Source: Candidatus Dadabacteria bacterium
GTDB lineage: Bacteria; Desulfobacterota_D; UBA1144; Nemesobacterales; Nemesobacteraceae
Direction: 5' to 3'
DNA: 33,734 bases
Assembly (NCBI GenBank): GCA_022819805.1
Contig: JAJEGO010000041.1
Location: forward strand, 1 to 33,734
The notes beneath the pieces are model-generated. The model worked only from the letters and a program-made list of their open reading frames with translations. It did no database searches and was not told the origin of the DNA. Position 1 is the stretch's first letter, and the number at the start of each line of letters is the position of its first letter. The position numbers and the translations under genes were made by a program. Below are positions 16,185 to 24,513 of the stretch, in pieces.

Positions 16185-16655
16185 ATGGAAACTATCATAG
16201 GAGTAATCGGGGCGACCAACGCGAGCGAGGAGGAAAAAAGAACTTCGGAAGAGGTGGGGGCTCTGATCGCCGGGAAAGAGTGTTTTCTGCTTTGCGGCGG
16301 AATGGGAGGAGTCATGGAAGCCGCTTGCCGGGGGGCAAAATCAGCCGGGGGCACCACAATCGGAATTCTCCCCGGTCCGGAGTCCTCCTCGGCCAACAGG
16401 TTCATCGACATACCCATAGTTACCGGAATGGGAGAAGCAAGGAACGTGATAGTCGCAAAGTCAAGCCATTCCATAATCGCCGTTGGAGGCAGCTTCGGCA
16501 CCCTGTCGGAAATATCGTTCGCGCTTAAGTCGGGCATCCCCGTCATCGGGCTTGACACCTGGGATGTCTCTGAGGAAATTATCAAATGCAAAACCCCGGA
16601 AGAAGCAGTGAGAACAGCCTTTGAGCTATCCTCCCGCAGGAAAAGAGCCGGATAA
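16185..16655 (+). CDS. TIGR00725-like Rossmann-fold protein (LOG/SLOG superfamily)
   Basis: 156 residues, a compact single domain. It begins IGVIGATNAS; then LLCGGMGGVMEAACRGAK, GTTIGILPG, GEARNVIVAKSSHSIIAVGG and SFGTLSEISFALKSGIPVI. These are the nucleotide-binding glycines and the PGGxGTxxE-like turn (VGGSFGTLSE) of the SLOG superfamily, which includes cytokinin phosphoribohydrolase-type LOG proteins and molybdenum cofactor carriers. The TIGR00725 group has no settled role. It stands 32 bases before apt in a plus-strand run to trmB, so a role in nucleotide metabolism is possible but only inferred. Confidence 0.8.
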   Translation: METIIGVIGATNASEEEKRTSEEVGALIAGKECFLLCGGMGGVMEAACRGAKSAGGTTIGILPGPESSSANRFIDIPIVTGMGEARNVIVAKSSHSIIAVGGSFGTLSEISFALKSGIPVIGLDTWDVSEEIIKCKTPEEAVRTAFELSSRRKRAG

Positions 16656-16687
16656 GAACATCTCCGGGCATCTAAGCAGAAAGAGAA

Positions 16688-17215
16688 ATGGCACTTGAAG
16701 AGATCGATAGCCACATAAGACGCGTTCCCGATTTTCCGAGCAAAGGGATACTTTTCTACGATATAACCACGCTCGTTAACAACGCCGAAGCCTTCCGAAA
16801 ATCAATTGACATGATGGCGGAAATGCTCGCCGGCAAGGAGATAACCTGTTTTGTCGCGCCTGAGAGCCGAGGTTTCATATTCGCTTCCGCCTTATCCTAC
16901 AAGCTTGGAAAGGAACTGGTCCTGGTAAGAAAACCGGGCAAGCTGCCAAGCGACACCGTAAGCGCTTCATATGACCTTGAATATGGAAATGACGTTCTGG
17001 AAATACATAAAGACGCGATAAACGGCAGAAGCAAGGCAGTAATCGTTGATGATCTTCTCGCCACGGGAGGAACGGCGCGCAGTGCCGGACAACTGGTGGA
17101 AAAACTGGGCGGAAGCGTCGAAGGATATCTTTTTCTTATAGAACTCATGGGGCTCAAGGGGGCCGAAGCGCTTTCTCCGCACCCAGTTTGGTCCTTGCTG
17201 AAAATGTCGGGGTAA
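16688..17215 (+). CDS. apt: Adenine phosphoribosyltransferase
   Basis: 175 residues. Apt salvages adenine to AMP with PRPP. Motifs include the N-terminal IRRVPDFPSKGILFYDITTL, APESRGFIFASALSYKLG and the PRPP loop VIVDDLLATGGTA near residues 118-130. The C-terminus reads VWSLLKMSG instead of the more usual VxSLxxY, a minor deviation. aroB follows after three bases. Adenine released from methylthioadenosine during methionine salvage is one substrate source, which fits the mtnA gene elsewhere in the window. Confidence 0.95.
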   Translation: MALEEIDSHIRRVPDFPSKGILFYDITTLVNNAEAFRKSIDMMAEMLAGKEITCFVAPESRGFIFASALSYKLGKELVLVRKPGKLPSDTVSASYDLEYGNDVLEIHKDAINGRSKAVIVDDLLATGGTARSAGQLVEKLGGSVEGYLFLIELMGLKGAEALSPHPVWSLLKMSG

Positions 17216-17218
17216 CAA

Positions 17219-18319
17219 TTGAAGAAAATAGAAGTCACAGTCAGTTCAAACGAAGATAATTCCTACGAAATCCTGATCGGCCAGGGTCTTTTGGGCCGGA
17301 TTGCAGGCGACCTGGCCGAAGCGGCCATAGCCCACTCCCACGCCTTGGTAACCGATTCAAACGTTGCGGAACTCTACGGAGCGAAACTTCTGGGTGATCT
17401 TGAGGATGCGCTTGCGGAAGTCAGGATGATAACCTTTCCCGCGGGAGAACAAAGCAAAACCAGAGAGATCAAGTCCTTCATAGAAGACAGGATGCTTGAA
17501 TCGGGGTTCGGCAGGGACTCCTCGGTCATAGCGCTTGGCGGAGGGGTCGTGGGAGACATAGCCGGATTCGTGGCCGCCACTTACATGAGGGGGGTTCCCT
17601 GCGTTCAGGTTCCCACGAGCCTGGTTGCCTGCGTTGACAGTTCAGTGGGAGGGAAAACCGCAGTAGACACACCTCACGGGAAAAATCTCATAGGTGCATT
17701 TTATCAGCCATGGCGCGTGTACGTGGACACAGACACCCTTAAGACCCTCGGACCGAAGCAGATTGCGGAAGGACTCGCCGAGATAATCAAATACGGCGTA
17801 ATAAAAAGCGGGGGCCTCTTCCAGTATCTCGAAGAGAATATCGAAAAAATCTACGGGTTTGACGACGCGGCGCTGCTTGAGGTAATAGAGACAAGTTGCA
17901 GGATCAAGGCGGAAGTGGTCGAGAAAGATGAAAAGGAACAGAGCTTGCGGAAAATCCTTAACTTCGGACACACCGTTGGTCATGCAATCGAGCAACTCTC
18001 CGACTATACAATCTCCCACGGAGAGGCAATCTCCGCAGGAATGATAATCGAGGGGAAAATCGCTTTGGGTGAAACGGGATGGAGCGAGGAAGAACAGGAA
18101 AGACTCACCCGTCTTCTGAAAAGGGCGGGGCTTCCTACCGAACCTCCGCGGGGAGCAGACATCGGGAAAATAATCGACGTCATGAAAATCGATAAGAAAG
18201 CCAGAAAAGGCAAAATAGAAATGTCGCTTCCTGAGCGCATAGGAGAAATGAAGGAACAGGGGGGAAATTACGGAATAAAGGTCGGCGAGCAGACCATAAC
18301 TTCCGCTTTTAAGTCCTGA
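17219..18319 (+). CDS. aroB: 3-dehydroquinate synthase
   Basis: 366 residues with a TTG start. GGGG lies 6 bases upstream and the first residues KKIEVTVSSNEDNSYEILIG match the family N-terminus. It converts DAHP to 3-dehydroquinate, step two of the shikimate pathway, using NAD and a divalent metal. Motifs: FPAGEQSKT, VIALGGGVVGDIAGFVAATY, PTSLVACVDSSVGGKTAVD, GKNLIGAFYQP, EGLAEIIKYG (metal Glu), LNFGHTVGHAIE and SHGEAISAGM (metal His). The first pathway enzyme (aroF) lies 0.7 kb downstream. Confidence 0.96.
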   Translation: MKKIEVTVSSNEDNSYEILIGQGLLGRIAGDLAEAAIAHSHALVTDSNVAELYGAKLLGDLEDALAEVRMITFPAGEQSKTREIKSFIEDRMLESGFGRDSSVIALGGGVVGDIAGFVAATYMRGVPCVQVPTSLVACVDSSVGGKTAVDTPHGKNLIGAFYQPWRVYVDTDTLKTLGPKQIAEGLAEIIKYGVIKSGGLFQYLEENIEKIYGFDDAALLEVIETSCRIKAEVVEKDEKEQSLRKILNFGHTVGHAIEQLSDYTISHGEAISAGMIIEGKIALGETGWSEEEQERLTRLLKRAGLPTEPPRGADIGKIIDVMKIDKKARKGKIEMSLPERIGEMKEQGGNYGIKVGEQTITSAFKS

Positions 18320-18327
18320 TACGGAAA

Positions 18328-18948
18328 ATGAACTTAAGCGACCCCGCGGTGGACATCTCCTTGTTTTCCCTTCCGATCGGCAAAAAAGACATTTTCCTCA
18401 ACGAAAAACCCCTGGTGCTTGAAATCGGTTTTGGAGAAGGGGAATTTCTAATAAACGCGGCTAGGAGCGATGGAAGCAGAAACTACCTGGGTCTTGAGGT
18501 CAAGAGAGGAAGATTCCGTAAAGCTGTCCGTACGGCGGAAGCTCTCTCCCTTCAGAACCTAAAATTCCTCCACATTGAAGCTGAAATCGCGCTCAGACAG
18601 GTTTTCAGAGAAAGGATGTTCGATCTTGTACTGGTAAATTTTCCTGACCCCTGGCCGAAGAAAAAACATTCAAAGCACAGGATGTTTAACCAAGAACTTA
18701 TAAGCTGCCTGGCAAAAGTGCTTACGGGGGGTGGCAGGACGGTAATAAAGACCGATCAGTTGAGTTACATTGAGCAAATAGTGTCCGAATTCGAAAGAAG
18801 CGGCCTGTTCCGCTCGACATATCCCCCACCGGGCTTTATTGAGGCTCAAGCAGGAGAAACAGAGACAAAATTCGAAAAGCATTTCAGGGAAGCCTCACAA
18901 AAAATATTCAGCGCCGGTTTCCTCAATCTTCCCTCGCAAACAGGTTGA
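18328..18948 (+). CDS. trmB: tRNA (guanine-N7)-methyltransferase
   Basis: 206 residues. TrmB makes m7G46 in the variable loop of tRNAs with SAM as donor. The SAM site is VLEIGFGEGEFL near residues 30-41. The family's substrate loop, NFPDPWPKKKHSKHRM, is complete near 114-129, and TETKFEKHFRE near the C-terminus binds tRNA. The protein is slightly short because the N-terminus is reduced. It lies 8 bases after aroB, probably co-transcribed. The aroF promoter lies just beyond its stop. Confidence 0.94.
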   Translation: MNLSDPAVDISLFSLPIGKKDIFLNEKPLVLEIGFGEGEFLINAARSDGSRNYLGLEVKRGRFRKAVRTAEALSLQNLKFLHIEAEIALRQVFRERMFDLVLVNFPDPWPKKKHSKHRMFNQELISCLAKVLTGGGRTVIKTDQLSYIEQIVSEFERSGLFRSTYPPPGFIEAQAGETETKFEKHFREASQKIFSAGFLNLPSQTG

Positions 18949-18974
18949 ATACGCCAACCATACGAACATTATAA

Positions 18975-19002
18975 TTGACATTAAGAATCTTCTATGTATT
19001 AA
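18975..19002 (+). promoter_or_regulatory. Sigma70-type promoter of aroF
   Basis: -35 TTGACA (18975-18980, perfect), 16-base spacer, -10 TATTAA (18997-19002). The start near 19009 gives a leader of about 31 bases. That leader contains a strong Shine-Dalgarno, GGAGG at 19027-19031, 8 bases before the ATG. Confidence 0.6.
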
Positions 19003-19039
19003 GTTTGTCCGTTTCGCACAAAATATGGAGGTTTTTTAA

Positions 19040-20059
19040 ATGATAGTAGTAATGAAGCCCAAGGCGACCAAAGAGGAGATAGACAAGGTCAAGTCCATCA
19101 TAAAGGAACTTGGCTACTCACCTCATCCGATCGAGGGAATTCTAAGGACTGTCATCGGAGTGGTAGGGGACGAGAGAGGAAAGCCTTATGACATGGACGC
19201 TCTAAAGCAGCTCCAGGGAGTTGAAAAGGTTGTTCCGGTGCTTCAGCCCTACAAGCTCACGAGCAGGGAAGTAAATGATGAAACCTCCGTCTTCAACGTG
19301 GGCGGCGTCAGCGTAGGGGATAAAAAAATTCCTATAATCGCGGGGCCATGCTCGGTTGAAAGTGAGGAACAGATAATGACAATCGCGGCTTCAATAAAAG
19401 ATTCAGGGGCGTCAATGCTAAGAGGCGGCGCGTTTAAGCCCAGAACTTCCCCCTATTCTTTCCAGGGTCTTGGGAAAGAAGGTCTTGAGCTTCTTGTCAA
19501 GGCAAAAGAAATGACCGGGCTGCCCATAGTTACCGAAATAATGAGCCCGGACGACCTTGAACTGGTCGAGGAATATGCAGACGTGCTTCAGATAGGAGCC
19601 AGAAATTCCCAGAACTACTCGCTTTTAAAACACGTCGGCAAGTCAAACAAGGCCGTCTTGCTAAAACGCGGAATGTCGACGACCATAAACGAATTTCTTA
19701 TGTGTGCAGAGTACATACTGTCGGAAGGTAACAGTAACGTAATGCTCTGCGAACGGGGAATAAGGACTTTTGAGACAGCCACCAGAAACACTTTCGATCT
19801 GAATGCCATCCCGGTACTCAAGGAAAAAACCCACCTGCCTGTCTTCGCCGACCCAAGCCATGGAACCGGCTACTGGCAGTATGTAATCCCGGTAACTTTA
19901 GCTTCAATAGCCGCCGGAGCAGACGGAATTATAATCGAGGTTCATAACAACCCGGAGATTGCGGTGAGCGACGGAGCCCAATCGCTTAAACCGAAAACAT
20001 TCAAGAACCTGATGGAAAAAGCCACTCCCGTTGCCGAAGCTATCGGAAGAACCGTCTAG
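19040..20059 (+). CDS. aroF: 3-deoxy-7-phosphoheptulonate synthase (DAHP synthase, type I-beta)
   Basis: 339 residues. Residues 1-65 are a ferredoxin-like regulatory domain ([17 protein letters not shown]...), as in the Thermotoga maritima enzyme, where it binds aromatic amino acids for feedback inhibition. The TIM barrel follows, with [39 protein letters not shown] and FADPSHGTG. It condenses phosphoenolpyruvate and erythrose-4-phosphate, the first step of aromatic synthesis. It has its own promoter and ribosome binding site, so it can be expressed apart from the aroB operon. The gene is convergent with purN. Confidence 0.96.
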   Translation: MIVVMKPKATKEEIDKVKSIIKELGYSPHPIEGILRTVIGVVGDERGKPYDMDALKQLQGVEKVVPVLQPYKLTSREVNDETSVFNVGGVSVGDKKIPIIAGPCSVESEEQIMTIAASIKDSGASMLRGGAFKPRTSPYSFQGLGKEGLELLVKAKEMTGLPIVTEIMSPDDLELVEEYADVLQIGARNSQNYSLLKHVGKSNKAVLLKRGMSTTINEFLMCAEYILSEGNSNVMLCERGIRTFETATRNTFDLNAIPVLKEKTHLPVFADPSHGTGYWQYVIPVTLASIAAGADGIIIEVHNNPEIAVSDGAQSLKPKTFKNLMEKATPVAEAIGRTV

Positions 20060-20072
20060 AAATTCTCGATTT

Positions 20073-20675
20073 TCAGGAAGAAATCAAAACTTTTCTTCCA
20101 CTGAGAGTCAGTTTTCCCTCGCAGAAGAGCCTTATGGCTTCGGGCAATATCCTGTATTCCTGAGCGTGGACTTTCTCAAGCAGGGTTTCCTCCGTATCTT
20201 CCCCCGTAACCGGAACAACCGCTTGCAGAATAACCGGACCCGCGTCAACTTCTTCACTCACGAAGTGGACGGTGCAGCCCGTTTGCTTCACTCCGTAATC
20301 AAGTGCCTGTCTTACCGAATTAGTCCCCGGAAAAGAAGGAAGCAAGGAAGGATGAATATTGATGATACGGTCCCTGAAGCAGCCTATGAAGTAAGGAGTA
20401 AATATCCTCATGAATCCGGCAAGTACGACAAGGCCTATGTCATACCCGTCGATTTTCGCGACTATCTGCCTTTCGAACTCTTCCCTTGATCGAAAATCCC
20501 TACTGTTCACGAGTTCTACAGGGATACCGTGTTTCTTGGCCCTCTCAATCGCCATGACTCCCGGAGTATCACAGACAACCACCGCTATGTTCGCGGATTC
20601 TATACCGGAATCTATTACCGCCTGAAGATTTGTTCCGCTTCCGGAAACAAACACGGCAACGTTGGTCTTTGACAT
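20073..20675 (-). CDS. purN: Phosphoribosylglycinamide formyltransferase (GAR transformylase)
   Basis: 200 residues from ATG 20675; a GTG at 20684 would add three residues and neither start has a clear ribosome binding site. PurN adds a formyl group from 10-formyl-THF to GAR in purine synthesis. Motifs: VAVFVSGSGTNLQAVID at the N-terminus, VVLAGFMRIF, the catalytic INIHPSLLPSFPG (Asn and His) and TVHFVSEEVDAGPVI with the catalytic Asp. The gene stands alone downstream of the 5S RNA gene; purK and purE are 11 kb away. Confidence 0.95.
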   Translation of the reverse strand: MSKTNVAVFVSGSGTNLQAVIDSGIESANIAVVVCDTPGVMAIERAKKHGIPVELVNSRDFRSREEFERQIVAKIDGYDIGLVVLAGFMRIFTPYFIGCFRDRIINIHPSLLPSFPGTNSVRQALDYGVKQTGCTVHFVSEEVDAGPVILQAVVPVTGEDTEETLLEKVHAQEYRILPEAIRLFCEGKLTLSGRKVLISS

Positions 20676-20710
20676 CGCAGGCACCGGGAACTTTAGAAGG
20701 CAAGGAAAGG

Positions 20711-20734
20711 AAAGAAAAAAAAGGGCAGCTACCT
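20711..20734 (-). terminator. Terminator of the 5S rRNA gene
   Basis: On the minus strand, the last strand of 5S helix I (TAGCTGCCC) is followed directly by eight T and then a pyrimidine-rich stretch. A GC-containing stem followed by a T-run fits intrinsic termination, using the 5S closing helix as the stem. Confidence 0.55.
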
Positions 20735-20834
20735 ACTTTCCCACTCCTGAAAGGAGCAGTATCATCGGCCTATAAGGACTTAACTTCCGGGTTCGGGATG
20801 GGACCGGGTGCTTCCCCTTCAGTATAGCCACCCT
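20722..20834 (-). rRNA. rrf: 5S ribosomal RNA, solitary gene
   Basis: The minus strand carries the conserved 5S core: CCCGGTCCCATCCCGAACC, GGAAGTTAAG and CCGATGATACTGC, ending in GTGGGAAAGTAGGTAG. Ends were set by helix I: AGGGTGGCTA at the 5' side pairs over 10 positions (with two G-U) with TAGCTGCCCT at the 3' side. About 113 nucleotides, slightly short for 5S. No 16S or 23S gene or tRNA is nearby; the gene sits 46 bases after rpoD and has its own promoter and T-run terminator. Ends are uncertain by a few bases. Confidence 0.95.
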
Positions 20835-20843
20835 AGGTTTGTA

Positions 20844-20871
20844 AAATTACCACTGGAGAGAATAATGTCAA
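20844..20871 (-). promoter_or_regulatory. Promoter of the solitary 5S rRNA gene
   Basis: Minus strand: -35 TTGACA (20866-20871, perfect), 16-base spacer, -10 TAATTT (20844-20849) preceded by TGG, an extended -10. The predicted start at about 20837 is within three bases of the 5S 5' end deduced from helix I (20834). It fits entirely in the gap after the rpoD stop. Confidence 0.6.
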
Positions 20872-20880
20872 GCCGGAATG

Positions 20881-22374
20881 TCAGTCAGAGTTAAAACCCC
20901 TTATGGGAAGAGCTCTTCCGAACCTCTTGAGCTTCTTAATGGCCTTTACCTCGATCTGCCTTATCCTCTCGCGGGTAACGTTCAACTTCTTTCCTATTTC
21001 TTCAAGGGTGTATTCCTTGTCTTCATCTATGCCGAAGCGCATTTTGACGACTCCTTCCTCTCCGTTACTGAGGTTGGTGCACAGTGCGTTGCGCATGATC
21101 CGGTTCAGTTCCTTGGCCTCCAGCATGTCAAGCGGAGAAGTGGAAGACGGGTCCGAGATGATATCCATAAGCCTGCAGTCGTCCTCGCCATTAGGAGACT
21201 CCAGAGAAACCGGGTCGCGTGACACCTTCATAATCTTCAAGACCTTCTCAAGAGGCATATCCATTGCTTCGGCTACCTCTTCTGGTCTGGGCTCCCTTCC
21301 TAGTTTCTGCATCAAAGATCTTGAGACCTTGTTCAGTCTGTTTATGTTCTCGGTCATGTGAACGGGAATTCTTATAAGACTTCCTTGGTCGGCTATCGCG
21401 CGCGTAATGGCCTGTTTTATCCACCATGTGGCACAGGTTGAAAACTTGTATCCCATCCCATGTTCAAACTTTTCAACCGCTTTCATCAACCCCATATTGC
21501 CTTCCTGAACCAGATCGAGAAACGGCAGTCCCCTGTTAACGTATTTTCTCGCTATGCTGACGACAAGCCTAAGGTTGCACTCGATAAGTTTTTTTCTGGC
21601 TTCTTTAGTAGCTTTCTTTGCTTTCTCAAACCTGCTAAGCACCCTCTTAAGCGAAGCAATTTCCTTTTCGGAATACTCAGATTTCAAACCATTGCCATTC
21701 GCATCGCCCGAATCATCCATCATGCAGTCACAATCCCCACTCTCAACTCTGTCCACATACTCGACGGCCAGATTGTATATCCTGCTAGCTTGTTCCGAGG
21801 AGAAATCGATTTCGTCGAGAAGTTCAACGGTCCGCTCGTTGTTTTTCCTGATTTGTCTGGATATCTTCGCTCTTTCTCTATCTGAAAGCGTCGGAATATT
21901 GAGCTTTTCTCTCAGTTCCTCGTTCTCAGCGAAAAGTTTTCTGATGGGAAGAAAGTTTTTTGCAGAATTGCCGTATGCTTCGCCGTCAGCGGAGGATTCG
22001 ATGTCCTCGCCCTGGTAGGAGACTTCGCTCGAACCGAGTGCCCCGTCTTTTATTTCCTCTTCGAGCTTGAAAACCTTTTTCATCATGAAAGGGTTCTCTA
22101 TTATCATTCTCGCGATTATTTTTTTGCCTTTTTCGATCTGTCTTGCTATTTCAACCTCTTCCTCCTTGGAAAGGAGGGAGTGCTGGGCAATAGCGAGAAT
22201 GTACGATCTTATAGGATCCTGTTCGGAATCATAGCTCTTTACGTTTTTGAGCTTGTCTTCCGTTTGAGAATCAGCCGCGGTGTTTCGAAGGCCCTGTATG
22301 GGTTCAGAGAATTCCCCTTCGTCCTGCCCGCTGATTTCATTCCCCAAACCGTTACTTTCGTCGTTCGGGTTCAA
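20881..22374 (-). CDS. rpoD: Primary RNA polymerase sigma factor (sigma70/RpoD)
   Basis: 497 residues from a TTG overlapping the dnaG stop (TTGA), with AGAGGA 8 bases upstream. Order: region 1.2 (DPIRSYILAIAQHSLLSKEEE), an acidic non-conserved insert, region 2 (NLRLVVSIARKYVNRGLPFLDLVQEGN), region 3, and region 4 ending RERIRQIEVKAIKKLK. Region 1.1 looks short. Oddities: in region 2.3 the motif reads KFSTCATWWIKQAITR, with Cys314 where nearly all primary sigmas have Tyr (Tyr430 in E. coli). The next segment is ADQGSLIRIPVHM rather than ADQARTIRIP, and region 4.1 has NGEEGVVKMRFGI. Position after rpsU-dnaG is the classical rpoD context. Confidence 0.95.
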   Translation of the reverse strand: MNPNDESNGLGNEISGQDEGEFSEPIQGLRNTAADSQTEDKLKNVKSYDSEQDPIRSYILAIAQHSLLSKEEEVEIARQIEKGKKIIARMIIENPFMMKKVFKLEEEIKDGALGSSEVSYQGEDIESSADGEAYGNSAKNFLPIRKLFAENEELREKLNIPTLSDRERAKISRQIRKNNERTVELLDEIDFSSEQASRIYNLAVEYVDRVESGDCDCMMDDSGDANGNGLKSEYSEKEIASLKRVLSRFEKAKKATKEARKKLIECNLRLVVSIARKYVNRGLPFLDLVQEGNMGLMKAVEKFEHGMGYKFSTCATWWIKQAITRAIADQGSLIRIPVHMTENINRLNKVSRSLMQKLGREPRPEEVAEAMDMPLEKVLKIMKVSRDPVSLESPNGEDDCRLMDIISDPSSTSPLDMLEAKELNRIMRNALCTNLSNGEEGVVKMRFGIDEDKEYTLEEIGKKLNVTRERIRQIEVKAIKKLKRFGRALPIRGFNSD

Positions 22375-24164
22375 CCTGCAGTTCCTCTTATGGTTTTTTC
22401 CATGCTCACCAGGTCCCTGTACTGCTCAACAAGCTCTCTTTCAAGGGTCTTATCCGAAGAGTCGCGCTGCTTGCGGATTTTGTCTATCACTTCGCTGCGC
22501 TTAAAAGCTATATCTCTCAGTTCAAGTTCCCTCACACAGTCACCTAATATTTTCTCCGAAGTTGTCTCGTCTATCAAATCATCCGAAGAAAAAATCAACT
22601 CGCTCAGCAACTGCTGCATCTCGATTTTTTCAAAAGAACTCATCAGGGAGGAAATCTCAGTAAACTCCCCTTCACCCACACGTTTGAGAATAACCTTTAA
22701 ATTGCCATTTTCAAAATGCTTCCCGACATTTTCAATTTTCTCAGCCCTAAGCAGGTGGGGAAATTTAAGCAGTATCCTCACAATTTCTCTCTCGTGAACG
22801 CTTTTTTCCGGAATCAAGGCTGTCGGCGCAAGCGACCCGCGGTTTCTTCCCGGGTCCGAATTTTTCACCAGAGAAAGAAACTCAGACTCCCTTATCCCTA
22901 AAACCCCTGTTGCCTTGGAGACGGCTTCGGCCCTTCGGACCGGGTCTTTTATTTTCGAAACCATATCCGCAAGAAATCTCAATGATTCTCCGGAAGACAT
23001 TTTCTTTTCCCTGTATCTCGCGAAGGTGTCGTCAATAATAAAATCGGAGACATCAACGGCGCCCGTAATCAGTTCGCCGAGACTACCCGGACCGTGCTCC
23101 TCCAGGTAGTCATCTGGATCAAGACCGTCGGGAATACGGCAGATACTCGAGGAAACCCCCTGTTCAAGAAGAATCTCTCCGGCCCGGACGGCGGAACGTA
23201 TACCCGCGGCATCACCGTCGTAGACAATCACTACCTCTTCGCAGAAACGCCGCAGAAGCCTGGCGTGCTCATTGGTAAAAGATGTTCCCAAGGTCGCAAC
23301 CACATTGCGTATTCCATTCGCGTAGAGCTTTATGAAATCCATGTAGCCTTCAACCAGAACGGCTTTCCGGTTTCTTCCGATTTCATTTTTCGAGTGATAA
23401 AGCCCGTAAAGAACGCTTTTCTTGTCAAAAACCGGCGACTCGGGGGAATTCATGTATTTCGGCTGTTTCGGGTCGTCTTCCGTCAGGGTTCTGCCGCCGA
23501 AACCGCAAATTCGTCCCGTTATTTCGTTTATGGGAAAAATGATCCTGTTTCGAAACCGGTCGTAGTGTCCGCTTCCGTTTTCTTTCGCAATGACAAGGCC
23601 AAGTTCTTCAAGTTCCCTGGTACCGATTTTCTTTGCCGAAGCGAACTTTACAAGGGCTTCCCAACCGTCGGGAACGAAACCAAGCTTAAATTCCTTGATT
23701 ATCTGCGAGGTGATTCCCCTTGATTCGAGGTACTCCCTGGCCTGGGCGGAGTTTTTCCCCGAGGCGAGGAGTTTTTTGTGGTAAAACGAACAGACAAGGG
23801 AATTTATCTCAAAAAGTCTCGCCGATGCGGCCTCTTTTTTCTTCGCGCTCCCCGTGGGCGGACGCGAGGCCGGGAGCCTGACTCCGGCCTTCCGTGCGAG
23901 TTCTTTTAAGGCTTCGTGGAAACCTATATTGCTGTACCTCATCAGGAAGCCGAATACATCCCCTCCGGCTCCGCAACTGAAGCAGTGGAAAAAACCCTTC
24001 TCATCATTTACATGCATGGACGGGTTATTGTCGTCGTGGAACGGGCAAAGCCCAATGTGGTTTTTCCCAGATTTTTTAAGGGAAACAAAGCCCTGTATAA
24101 CATCTACTATACTGAGCCTTGCCTTTACATCCGCTATCGCTGATGTGAAAGAGGAATTCTTCAT
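22371..24164 (-). CDS. dnaG: DNA primase DnaG
   Basis: 597 residues. The N-terminal zinc-binding domain has Cys40, His43, Cys61 and Cys64 in LCPFHDDNNPSMHV and FFHCFSCGAGGDV. The RNA polymerase core includes FRNRIIFPI and GFGGRTL; the TOPRIM fold has VLVEGYMDFIKLY and VVIVYDGDAAGIRSAVRAG. The C-terminal ~150 residues are the helicase-binding region, variable in sequence. It makes RNA primers at replication forks. It ends overlapping rpoD by four bases, and rpsU lies 69 bases upstream, forming the macromolecular-synthesis operon. Confidence 0.97.
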   Translation of the reverse strand: MKNSSFTSAIADVKARLSIVDVIQGFVSLKKSGKNHIGLCPFHDDNNPSMHVNDEKGFFHCFSCGAGGDVFGFLMRYSNIGFHEALKELARKAGVRLPASRPPTGSAKKKEAASARLFEINSLVCSFYHKKLLASGKNSAQAREYLESRGITSQIIKEFKLGFVPDGWEALVKFASAKKIGTRELEELGLVIAKENGSGHYDRFRNRIIFPINEITGRICGFGGRTLTEDDPKQPKYMNSPESPVFDKKSVLYGLYHSKNEIGRNRKAVLVEGYMDFIKLYANGIRNVVATLGTSFTNEHARLLRRFCEEVVIVYDGDAAGIRSAVRAGEILLEQGVSSSICRIPDGLDPDDYLEEHGPGSLGELITGAVDVSDFIIDDTFARYREKKMSSGESLRFLADMVSKIKDPVRRAEAVSKATGVLGIRESEFLSLVKNSDPGRNRGSLAPTALIPEKSVHEREIVRILLKFPHLLRAEKIENVGKHFENGNLKVILKRVGEGEFTEISSLMSSFEKIEMQQLLSELIFSSDDLIDETTSEKILGDCVRELELRDIAFKRSEVIDKIRKQRDSSDKTLERELVEQYRDLVSMEKTIRGTAG

Positions 24165-24233
24165 TCAAAGCGACTTAATAGGGGGAACCTTCAGAAATAA
24201 CTTCGGGCGAAAAACTGTGCAGATGAAAACGGT

Positions 24234-24422
24234 CTATCTTCTTTTCCTGCTTGAACTGCGCTTTTTGGCAGCAAACAGCTTCTTTTTTTTCTTTTCGCTC
24301 GGTTTCTCGTAGTATTCTCTCCTTCTCACTTCAGAAAGAACCCCACCCTTCTCAACCTGTTTCTTGAACCTTTTTAAGGCACTGTCGATGCTTTCGCTGC
24401 TACCTACTGTTATTCCTGGCAA
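24234..24422 (-). CDS. rpsU: 30S ribosomal protein S21
   Basis: 62 residues with a TTG start, preceded by GGAGG at a 10-base spacing. The family pattern is clear: [38 protein letters not shown] and a basic C-terminal tail ([10 protein letters not shown]). S21 joins the 30S subunit near the anti-Shine-Dalgarno end of 16S rRNA and aids initiation. It is the first gene of the rpsU-dnaG-rpoD operon, with its own promoter just upstream. Confidence 0.95.
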   Translation of the reverse strand: MPGITVGSSESIDSALKRFKKQVEKGGVLSEVRRREYYEKPSEKKKKKLFAAKKRSSSRKRR

Positions 24423-24455
24423 AAAATCAAAACCTCCATCCTCATGGGGCTGAAA

Positions 24456-24484
24456 ATCCTAAAGGATAAAGAAAACGTTGTCAA
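24456..24484 (-). promoter_or_regulatory. Promoter of the rpsU-dnaG-rpoD operon
   Basis: Minus strand: -35 TTGACA (24479-24484, perfect), 17-base spacer, -10 TAGGAT (24456-24461, four of six). The start at about 24449 leaves a leader of roughly 27 bases with GGAGG before the rpsU TTG. Confidence 0.6.
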
Positions 24485-24513
24485 ATTACCTGCCCCGTTA
24501 TGCCCCCCGCCGG

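Noticed and set aside
20630-20827. 65-codon plus-strand frame over the 5S region
   Set aside because: It is the complement of the 5S rRNA gene, which explains its conservation-like look.
22180-23723. Long plus-strand frames opposite rpoD and dnaG
   Set aside because: Both opposing genes are certain; the plus-strand translations have no domain features.
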